Assembly (NCBI GenBank): GCA_013042125.1
Contig: JABDQS010000178.1
Location: 1 to 5,788 of the forward strand
Source of the DNA: Eudoraea sp.
Lineage (GTDB): Bacteria; Bacteroidota; Bacteroidia; Flavobacteriales; Flavobacteriaceae
Direction: 5' to 3'
Length of the DNA: 5,788 nt
Below are positions 1-4,918 of this stretch, one piece after another (within the stretch, counting starts at the first letter, position 1; each line of letters starts with the position of its first letter). A model generated the notes under the pieces. It was not told the DNA's origin and did no database searches. It saw nothing but the letters and a program-made list of their open reading frames with translations. The translations under genes and the position numbers were made by a program.

Positions 1-2066
1 CAACAAAACTGATCACCAAGCTTTTAATTGGCAAGGGGATACAGGCCCAACTTGCAGATTCAAGACAACTCATCATTACGGATAACACATTTGGTGATGC
101 CAAATTACTGGAGGAAATTTCCAGAGAACGGTCCGGCAGTTTTTTCAGGAAGTTAGATGCCTCCGTGATTCCGGTAATACCAGGATTTATTGGGGGTACT
201 GAGGCAGGTGAAACTACCACTTTGGGAAGGAACGGCAGTAATTACACGGCTGCACTACTTGCCAATTTTCTGGATGCGGAAGAATTACAGAATTATACCC
301 ACGTAGATGGGATCTATACGGCAGACCCTAAATTGGTGCCGGAGGCTAGGCGAATAGCCCAACTTTCATTTAGCGAGGCCAATGAACTTGCCAATTTTGG
401 TACTACCATTCTTCATGCCAAGACCATTATTCCTTTATTGGAGAAAAATATCCCACTTCGGATCCTGAATACATTCAATAAGGATAATGAAGGAACTTTA
501 ATTAGTGCAAGAACCAATGAGGAAGGCATACGCTCGCTTTCTGTCCTGGCGGATGAGGCCCTCATCAACCTGGAGGGTAGGGGTTTATTGGGAAAGGTTG
601 GAGTAGATGCACGAATTTTCAGAGCCTTGAGCCAACGAAATGTTAGTGTAAGTATTATTTCACAGGGATCTTCGGAAAGGGGAATAGGACTTCTTGTATC
701 GGCCAAAAAGGCGCAGGCAGCAAAGAAAGCCCTTGAAGAGGAATTTGAGAGTGATTTTCGATCCAAGGACATTAATGCGATCACTATTGTGGAAGACGTA
801 TCCGTGATCTCCATTGTAGGTCAGGATCTCAGTACTTTTCACAAACCATATAATGCGCTCATTAAAAATCAGGTTATACCACTATTATTCAACAATACGG
901 TTACAGGAAAGAATATTAGTCTGGTAGTTAAGAAATCGGATCTTCACAAAGCATTGAATGTAATGCACGGACAGATCTTTGGCATTAGCAAAAAGGTAAA
1001 TCTGGCCATATTCGGACATGGGAATGTTGGGGGAACACTTCTGGATCAGGTATTGGGGGCAAGCAAGACAATTGAAAAAAGAAAAGGTACCCAACTCAGG
1101 GTATTTGCCCTGGGAAATTCTAAAAAATTACTGCTCAATAAAGATGGCGTCTCCAAGGATTGGAGATTAGATATAAAAGAAAAAGGAAAGGACTATACAC
1201 TCAATGATATCTTCGACTATGCAAGGGCCCATCACTTGGAGAATTTGATCGCTGTAGATAATACAGCCAGCGAGGACTTTGTGGCCCATTATTTTGACTT
1301 TGTAGAAAATGGATTCGACTTGATCTCTTCCAACAAAATAGCCAATACGCTGGGGATAGATTTTTATCATCTTCTGCGTGAAGAATTAGATCATTTTCAA
1401 AAACAATATTTGTATGAGACCAATGTTGGGGCAGGATTACCACTTATTGATACCATTAAGCTACTTCATCTGTCAGGGGAGAATATTACAGGTATCAAAG
1501 GAGTTTTTTCCGGCTCCCTGAGCTATATCTTTAATACGTATTCGGAAAAAGATGTGCCCTTCTCTGAGGTGTTGCTGGAAGCCATGAGTCTGGGGTATAC
1601 CGAACCGGATCCCAGAGAGGATCTCTCAGGTATGGATGTTGGCAGGAAACTATTGATCCTGGCCAGGGAACTTGAGTTGCAGAATGAAATTGATGATGTA
1701 AAGATCGAGAACCTGATTCCAAAAAACTTACAAAAGCTAAGTAGCGAAGCCTTTATTGAACAAATCGAAGCTTTGGACCCCTTAATGGAGGCAGTTAAAA
1801 AGAAGCAAGTAAAAGGTCAGGTGCTGAGATATGTAGGAGAATTGCATGGGGACCTTCAAAAGGAGAAAGGGCAATTGGAAGTAAAATTGATCTCAGTTCC
1901 TAAAGCAAGCAGCCTGGGACAGGTAAGGGGCTCCGACTCAATTATAGAGATCTATACTGAATCGTATGGAGAACATCCATTGGTAATTCAAGGCGCAGGA
2001 GCGGGAGCCGCAGTAACCGCAAGGGGGGTTTTTGGAGATATTCTGCGCATAGCGGAAAAGATGTAA
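1..2066 (+). CDS. thrA: Bifunctional aspartate kinase / homoserine dehydrogenase, 5'-truncated by the window edge
   Basis: This enzyme catalyses the first and third steps from aspartate to homoserine: phosphorylation of aspartate and NAD(P)H reduction of aspartate semialdehyde. The frame is open from position 3 to the TAA at 2064-2066 (687 codons); an internal GTG at 165 is not the start. Seen in order: the end of the kinase domain with GRNGS at 225-239 and VDGIYTADP soon after; an ACT-domain region with GLLGKVG and SIISQGSSE (about 570-690); the Rossmann motif GHGNVGG at 1014-1034; SSNKIANT; NVGAGLP at 1422-1442; YTEPDPREDLSGMD then R-K, with Asp at 1635 and Lys at 1647 matching the homoserine dehydrogenase catalytic pair. 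Compared with E. coli ThrA (820 residues), about 150 N-terminal residues should lie upstream. Co-location with met genes suggests homoserine supply for methionine; which end product inhibits it cannot be read. ThrA or MetL naming is a choice by similarity. Confidence 0.96.
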   Translation, partial: TKLITKLLIGKGIQAQLADSRQLIITDNTFGDAKLLEEISRERSGSFFRKLDASVIPVIPGFIGGTEAGETTTLGRNGSNYTAALLANFLDAEELQNYTHVDGIYTADPKLVPEARRIAQLSFSEANELANFGTTILHAKTIIPLLEKNIPLRILNTFNKDNEGTLISARTNEEGIRSLSVLADEALINLEGRGLLGKVGVDARIFRALSQRNVSVSIISQGSSERGIGLLVSAKKAQAAKKALEEEFESDFRSKDINAITIVEDVSVISIVGQDLSTFHKPYNALIKNQVIPLLFNNTVTGKNISLVVKKSDLHKALNVMHGQIFGISKKVNLAIFGHGNVGGTLLDQVLGASKTIEKRKGTQLRVFALGNSKKLLLNKDGVSKDWRLDIKEKGKDYTLNDIFDYARAHHLENLIAVDNTASEDFVAHYFDFVENGFDLISSNKIANTLGIDFYHLLREELDHFQKQYLYETNVGAGLPLIDTIKLLHLSGENITGIKGVFSGSLSYIFNTYSEKDVPFSEVLLEAMSLGYTEPDPREDLSGMDVGRKLLILARELELQNEIDDVKIENLIPKNLQKLSSEAFIEQIEALDPLMEAVKKKQVKGQVLRYVGELHGDLQKEKGQLEVKLISVPKASSLGQVRGSDSIIEIYTESYGEHPLVIQGAGAGAAVTARGVFGDILRIAEKM

Positions 2067-2079
2067 ATTGTCTGAAATT

Positions 2080-2083
2080 GGAG
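2080..2083 (+). promoter_or_regulatory. Ribosome binding site of metZ (GGAG)
   Basis: GGAG lies five bases before the ATG at 2089. It supports that ATG over the in-frame TTG at 2068, which sits one base after the thrA stop and has no such site of its own. It is one of the few Shine-Dalgarno-like signals in the window. Confidence 0.5.
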
Positions 2084-2088
2084 ATGTC

Positions 2089-3270
2089 ATGAAAAAAACA
2101 AACCGTCGCTTTGAGACCGAAGCGATCCGAACACAGATAGAACGTTCATCTTTTCTGGAACACTCAAGTCCCATCTATATGACCTCAAGTTTTGTGTTTG
2201 AGGACGCAGAAGACATGCGGGCTTCGTTTGCCGAAGAAAAGGATAGGAATATTTACTCAAGATATGCCAACCCCAATGGAACGGAGTTTATTGATAAGGT
2301 CTGTAAAATGGAAGGTGCAGAAGCAGGTTTCGCCTTTGCTTCTGGGATGGCAGCTGTGTTTTCAACCTTCGCAGCACTATTGGAAAGTGGGGATCACGTT
2401 TTGTCTGCTCGCAATATCTTTGGATCTACTCATAGCCTGTTTACACAGTTCTTTCCTAAATGGCAAATTTCTCATACCTATTTTAAGATCGATGAATTAG
2501 AGAAAGTAGAAGACCTTATCACACCCAGAACTAAAGTGATCTATGCAGAATCGCCTACCAACCCTGGAGTAGATCTTGTTGATCTGGAACGGCTTGGTAC
2601 CATAGCAGATAAACACGGATTATTATTGATTGTAGATAACTGTTTTGCCTCGCCCTATTTACAGCAGCCTATTAAATTTGGAGCCCACCTGGTGATCCAT
2701 TCCGGCACCAAACTTATGGATGGACAGGGTAGGGTATTGGCCGGGATTACGGTTGGTCGTGCAGACCTGATTGACAAGATCTATAGATTTGCCAGAATAT
2801 CAGGGCCCTCTCTCTCACCTTTTAACGCCTGGTTGCTGTCAAAAAGCTTGGAAACCCTTGCCGTGCGGGTAGACAGGCATTGCAGTAATGCTCTGGGTGT
2901 AGCCCAATTTTTAGAAGATCATCCCAAAGTGGAGTGGGTAAAATATCCCTTTCTGCCATCACATCCACAGTACAAATTAGCAAAAAAGCAAATGAAGGCT
3001 GGCGGCTGTGTGGTCTCTTTTGAAATAAAAGGAGGTGTAAAGGCCGGCAGGAAATTTTTTGACGCTATCAGGTTGCTATCCCTTTCGGCTAATCTTGGGG
3101 ATTCCAGGAGTATTGTGACCCACCCGGCTTCTACTACTCATAGTAAACTTTCCGTCAAAGAGCGATTGGAAAGTGGCATCACAGACGGTATGGTTCGGAT
3201 CTCAGTTGGTTTGGAGCATTTAGAAGATATCACCAGCGATATTTCTCAAGCTTTGGATGCTATTTACTGA
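2089..3270 (+). CDS. metZ: O-acylhomoserine sulfhydrylase (MetZ-type, PLP-dependent)
   Basis: This is a cytosolic Cys/Met-metabolism PLP enzyme that should make homocysteine from an O-acylated homoserine and sulfide. The 393 residues from the ATG match the usual family length. Visible motifs: YSRYANPNG (Tyr56 and Arg58, PLP phosphate contacts), FASGMAAV (85-87), RNIFGSTH, where Phe replaces the Tyr that stacks on PLP in several relatives, ESPTNPG, VDNCFASP with the Asp for the pyridine nitrogen, and HSGTK with the Schiff-base Lys208. HSGTK continues into MDGQGRVLAG, and the DGQGR stretch is characteristic of O-succinylhomoserine sulfhydrylases rather than cystathionine synthases. THPASTTHSKL and GMVRISVGLEHLEDI close the domain. 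It starts 22 bases after thrA and is probably co-transcribed. Acetyl or succinyl preference cannot be decided; O-acetylhomoserine is the usual guess for Bacteroidota. A cystathionine gamma-synthase role is less likely. Confidence 0.93.
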   Translation: MKKTNRRFETEAIRTQIERSSFLEHSSPIYMTSSFVFEDAEDMRASFAEEKDRNIYSRYANPNGTEFIDKVCKMEGAEAGFAFASGMAAVFSTFAALLESGDHVLSARNIFGSTHSLFTQFFPKWQISHTYFKIDELEKVEDLITPRTKVIYAESPTNPGVDLVDLERLGTIADKHGLLLIVDNCFASPYLQQPIKFGAHLVIHSGTKLMDGQGRVLAGITVGRADLIDKIYRFARISGPSLSPFNAWLLSKSLETLAVRVDRHCSNALGVAQFLEDHPKVEWVKYPFLPSHPQYKLAKKQMKAGGCVVSFEIKGGVKAGRKFFDAIRLLSLSANLGDSRSIVTHPASTTHSKLSVKERLESGITDGMVRISVGLEHLEDITSDISQALDAIY

Positions 3271-3305
3271 GCAACTATTTCTATGCTTTTAGCTATATTA
3301 GCGGA

Positions 3306-3734
3306 ATGCTTTCCAAAAAGACCAAGTACGGACTTAAAGCTCTGGCATTTCTGGCGAATCAGAACGACCGCCATCCTATTGCTATTGCCGAGATCGCGGA
3401 TCATGAGAATATCTCACAAAAATTCCTTGAGAGCATTCTACTCAGTTTACGCCGAACAGGGTATCTGGGTTCCAAAAAAGGAAAGGGTGGAGGGTATTAC
3501 CTAATAAAAGATCCTTCCGAAATACCTATGACCACTGTGATGCGAGCCCTGGAGGGCCCAATAGCCATGGTCTCCTGCGTAAGTCTTAATTTTTACGAGA
3601 AATGCGAGGATTGCCCGGATGAGCAAAGTTGTGCGGTGCATAAACTTATGCTCAAGGTTCGGGATAGTGCCCTGGATGTTTACCGGAATACTACGCTGGC
3701 GGATCTGATAATCCAGGTGCCATATTCCCAATAG
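3306..3734 (+). CDS. Rrf2-family transcriptional regulator with four cysteines
   Basis: The product is a 142-residue DNA-binding protein of the Rrf2 family (IscR, CymR and NsrR relatives). The N-terminal winged helix is clear: KKTKYGLKALAFLA, then IAEIADHENISQKFLESILLSLRR (recognition region, about 27-50), then GYLGSKKGKGGGYYL, the glycine-rich wing. The middle carries Cys91, Cys100, Cys103 and Cys109, with His112. The C103-x5-C109-x2-H112 spacing equals the last two cysteines and histidine of the IscR [2Fe-2S] site (C98, C104, H107), so an iron-sulfur or redox sensor is plausible. The ATG at 3306 is chosen because it opens the conserved LSKKTKYGL start; no good ribosome site precedes it. It lies 35 bases after metZ, likely in the same operon, and directly upstream of cysH, so a role in sulfur control (as CymR has in Bacillus) is inferred. 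Its effector is unknown. Confidence 0.92.
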   Translation: MLSKKTKYGLKALAFLANQNDRHPIAIAEIADHENISQKFLESILLSLRRTGYLGSKKGKGGGYYLIKDPSEIPMTTVMRALEGPIAMVSCVSLNFYEKCEDCPDEQSCAVHKLMLKVRDSALDVYRNTTLADLIIQVPYSQ

Positions 3735-3773
3735 GGCCGTAATTCTACTGAAAATATCCAAAGGATTCAACTT

Positions 3774-3809
3774 TATTTTTATTAATCTACTAATTCTGTA
3801 GGATAAATA
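3774..3809 (+). repeat. Promoter-operator module, copy 1
   Basis: This 36-base unit matches copy 2 (3854-3889) at 28 of 36 positions without gaps, exactly 80 bases apart. It starts with TATTTTTA, one mismatch from the Bacteroidota -7 box TAnnTTTG. Five bases later comes CTACTAA, and the unit ends in TAGGATAAATA. No TTG or TTTG -33 box is visible at the right distance upstream, so this copy may be an operator only, or a decayed promoter. Confidence 0.7.
3786..3802 (+). promoter_or_regulatory. Candidate Rrf2 operator, distal site
   Basis: The 17-base imperfect dyad TCTAC-N7-GTAGG lies in module copy 1, with AT-rich flanks (ATTAA on the left, ATAAAT on the right). Its frame of two outer pyrimidine/purine pairs separated by 13 bases resembles IscR type 2 sites (WWWWCC-N13-GGWWWW), though the inner bases differ. 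Binding by the adjacent Rrf2 protein is inferred. Confidence 0.5.
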
Positions 3810-3827
3810 TCAATTTATTCAATCTGC

Positions 3828-3861
3828 TTTAGGAGAACAACGATATAATATACTATTTTTG
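3828..3861 (+). promoter_or_regulatory. cysH: Candidate cysH promoter (Bacteroidota type)
   Basis: TATTTTTG at 3854-3861 is an exact match to the TAnnTTTG -7 element known for Bacteroides and Flavobacterium. A TTTA at 3828-3831, 22 bases upstream, is a weak -33 element (consensus TTG or TTTG). Transcription would begin near 3866-3870, giving a leader of about 50 bases before the cysH ATG and placing the proximal dyad on the start site. Confidence 0.5.
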
Positions 3862-3889
3862 AAAACCTACTAAAACTATAGGGTAAATA
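3854..3889 (+). repeat. Promoter-operator module, copy 2
   Basis: This is the second copy of the 36-base unit, with the exact -7 match TATTTTTG at its left end and the dyad five bases later. The right 23 bases (3867-3889) agree with copy 1 at 19 positions. Conservation covers both the promoter box and the dyad, whereas the five bases between them are less alike. Confidence 0.75.
3866..3882 (+). promoter_or_regulatory. Candidate Rrf2 operator, proximal site
   Basis: The dyad CCTAC-N7-ATAGG has AAAA on its left and GTAAAT on its right, so CC and GG stand 13 bases apart as in IscR type 2 sites. It lies just downstream of the candidate -7 box and should cover the transcription start, a position that fits repression. 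The regulator is inferred from the neighbouring Rrf2 gene. Confidence 0.55.
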
Positions 3890-3918
3890 ATACTAGATAA
3901 TTTAATAGAGATTACCCC

Positions 3919-4542
3919 ATGAAATTTACCGATCAGCACCTACAACACTTAAACGCTCAATTCAGAGGGATCCCCACAGAAGAGATCATTGGCTGGGCTC
4001 TGGATTATGCCAGGATTCCTATTGTAACCACCAATTTTGGTCCTTATTCTTCATCTATTTTACATGCGGTAACCGCAATAAAGAATGATGTTCCAGTAAT
4101 TTGGTGTGATACCGGTTATAATACAGAGGCTACCTATACACATGCCGATGAGGTAATGAAATCTCTTGAACTGAACATGAAGATCTATGTCCCCTTGCAA
4201 ACAAGGGCCTGGAGAGATGTTCTTATGGGAGTGCCGGATATTGATGATCCCAGGCATTCCGAATTTACCAGGCAGGTAAAGCTGGAACCTTTTCGCAGGG
4301 CCATTAAGGAGCACCAACCCGATGTTTGGTTCACCAATATTCGCAAAGGCCAGACCGCTTACCGCGATACGCTAGACATACTTAGTATCAGTAAAGAGGG
4401 TATATTAAAGGTAAGTCCGTTCTTTCACTGGAATGATGCCAAGTTGAATACCTACTTAAGACAACATCAGCTTCCTAACGAGCTAAATTATTACGATCCC
4501 ACCAAGGTGCTTCAAAACCGGGAATGTGGAATACATCTCTAA
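3919..4542 (+). CDS. cysH: Phosphoadenylyl-sulfate reductase family protein, compact and cluster-free
   Basis: CysH-type enzymes reduce activated sulfate (PAPS or APS) to sulfite with electrons from thioredoxin. The 207 residues show the family order: LNAQFRGIPTEEIIGWAL at the start, a nucleotide-binding loop TTNFGPYSSSILHAVT (37-52), VIWCDTGYNTEATY (60-73), NIRKGQTAYRDTLDIL (140-155), VSPFFHWNDAKLNTYL (165-180), and the C-terminal ECGIHL with catalytic Cys203. The only other cysteine is Cys63, so the CC...CxxC ligands of [4Fe-4S] APS reductases are missing; that favours PAPS, but is not proof. The protein is shorter than E. coli CysH (244 residues), mainly because the loop between the YYDP region and ECG is reduced; the GYxSxGDxHTT stretch of E. 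coli is not seen. The ATG at 3919 has only a weak AGAG upstream. It is not followed by cysD or cysN here. It probably has its own promoter. Confidence 0.9.
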   Translation: MKFTDQHLQHLNAQFRGIPTEEIIGWALDYARIPIVTTNFGPYSSSILHAVTAIKNDVPVIWCDTGYNTEATYTHADEVMKSLELNMKIYVPLQTRAWRDVLMGVPDIDDPRHSEFTRQVKLEPFRRAIKEHQPDVWFTNIRKGQTAYRDTLDILSISKEGILKVSPFFHWNDAKLNTYLRQHQLPNELNYYDPTKVLQNRECGIHL

Positions 4543-4576
4543 GATTCCGATTAAAATAGTGCATTTAATATTAAAG

Positions 4577-4600
4577 GATCTGAGAAAAGATCTGATAAAA
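4577..4600 (+). repeat. 12-base tandem duplication
   Basis: GATCTGAGAAAA (4577-4588) is followed directly by GATCTGATAAAA (4589-4600), identical at 11 of 12 positions. The same bases can also form a five-pair hairpin (GATCT 4577-4581 with AGATC 4588-4592), but no T-run follows, so it is not an intrinsic terminator for the + strand. Confidence 0.6.
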
Positions 4601-4647
4601 AGAGTAATATGCGCTCCTACTATCCAGGCAAAAATAATCTGATTTCC

Positions 4648-4678
4648 TTGTTTTTATAAGCAGTGTGGCGTTTCTTTG
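4648..4678 (+). promoter_or_regulatory. metH: Candidate promoter of the riboswitch-metH transcript
   Basis: TTG at 4648-4650 and TTTCTTTG at 4671-4678 (one mismatch from TAnnTTTG) are 20 bases apart, within the 17-23 spacing known for Flavobacterium promoters. Transcription would start near 4683-4686, upstream of the whole riboswitch, as required. Confidence 0.4.
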
Positions 4679-4704
4679 TGATAGTTCATATACACAATGA
4701 AATT

Positions 4705-4810
4705 TGTTATCAAGAAAGGTGGAGGGACTAGACCCGGTGAGACCTTAGCAACCCTTTAGCTTCTAAAGAAGGTGCTACATTCTATCACGCCCCGGGCGCG
4801 ACAGATAACG
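4705..4810 (+). promoter_or_regulatory. SAM-I (S-box) riboswitch upstream of metH
   Basis: The aptamer binds S-adenosylmethionine and normally turns methionine genes down when SAM is plentiful. Seen: P1 formed by GTTATC (4706-4711) and GATAAC (4804-4809); the conserved core AAGAAAGGTGGAGGGAC (4712-4728); ACCCGGTGAGACC and GCAACC, matching the S-box consensus region; a perfect P3 hairpin CTTTAG/CTAAAG with a three-base loop (4754-4768); the GGTGCTACATTC junction (4771-4782); a P4 hairpin CGCC/GGCG (4788-4798), extended by TC/GA across one mismatch; and the closing GACAGATAAC. Presence of P4 and the core sequence point to SAM-I rather than the short SAM-II pseudoknot. It lies 108 bases before the metH ATG and no strong intrinsic terminator follows, so the output mechanism is not settled. 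Confidence 0.93.
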
Positions 4811-4815
4811 TACGC

Positions 4816-4833
4816 GTAGGTATTTCTGCCTAT
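4816..4833 (+). other. Small hairpin just after the riboswitch
   Basis: TAGGTA (4817-4822) pairs with TGCCTA (4827-4832), including one G-T pair, around a TTTC loop; G4816 and T4833 may add a wobble pair. The bases after it (TTTCCATTCTT) are T-rich but not a T-run. It could be a weak terminator or only a spacer structure. Confidence 0.4.
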
Positions 4834-4918
4834 TTCCATTCTTGATACAATTTACTTTAGTGATAGACACATATGATCCTAAGCGATTTTGTGTGGTTTA
4901 TTTGTTTGATAAATAACG

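Larger units (their letters stand above)
4700..4853 (+). other. Long inverted repeat enclosing the riboswitch (possible anti-P1 helix)
   Basis: The arm at 4700-4716 pairs with the arm at 4839-4853. TATCAAGAA (4708-4716) is perfectly complementary to TTCTTGATA (4839-4847). Pairing then continues through G4706-C4848, T4705-A4849, T4704-A4850 and A4702/A4701/A4700 with T4851-T4853, with single bulges at T4707 and T4703. The total is about 15 pairs, plus GG/CC after one A-A mismatch. The left arm contains the whole 5' strand of P1 and the first conserved core bases, so this helix and P1 cannot coexist. A role as the SAM-free conformation is inferred. Confidence 0.55.
4543..4918 (+). other. Intergenic spacer and metH leader
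   Basis: This is 376 bases without a supported gene. The first part (4543-4704) is AT-rich and holds a 12-base tandem duplication and a candidate promoter; no convincing terminator for cysH is seen. The middle holds the SAM-I riboswitch. The last part (4811-4918) contains a small hairpin, the partner arm of a long inverted repeat, and an AT-rich approach to the metH ATG with no Shine-Dalgarno site, as is common in Bacteroidota. Confidence 0.8.

Noticed and set aside
165..2066. GTG at 165 as the start of the aspartokinase gene
   Set aside because: The frame is open upstream to position 3 and encodes kinase-like sequence (ADSRQLIITDNTFGDAKLL); the gene simply runs in from outside the window.
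2068..2088. TTG at 2068 as the metZ start
   Set aside because: It would add seven non-conserved residues, begins one base after the previous stop, and lacks a ribosome site, whereas the ATG at 2089 has GGAG five bases upstream.
3283..3504. 73-codon + strand frame overlapping the start of the Rrf2 gene
   Set aside because: It is in another frame from a well-conserved Rrf2 domain and its translation shows no recognisable motif.
4528..4548. GGAAT/ATTCC hairpin across the cysH stop codon as a terminator
   Set aside because: Only five pairs with an 11-base loop, and followed by A-rich rather than T-rich sequence.
4616..4632. CCTACTA before the riboswitch as a third Rrf2 operator
   Set aside because: Only the left half-site matches; no RTAGG stands at the required distance.
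4609..4659. 16-codon frame between cysH and the riboswitch
   Set aside because: Too short, without conserved features or a cysteine/methionine-rich peptide that would suggest a leader attenuator.
4675..4706. Promoter TTTG (4675-4678) with GAAATTTG (4699-4706)
   Set aside because: Spacing fits the Bacteroidota pattern, but transcription would begin inside P1 of the riboswitch and lose its 5' strand.
4809..4818. Overlapping palindromes CGTACG and TACGCGTA after the riboswitch
   Set aside because: Too short to interpret as an operator and not repeated elsewhere in the window.
4700..4853. Inverted repeat as terminal repeats of a small mobile element
   Set aside because: No target-site duplication is seen outside the arms, and the left arm coincides with conserved riboswitch bases, so RNA pairing explains it better.
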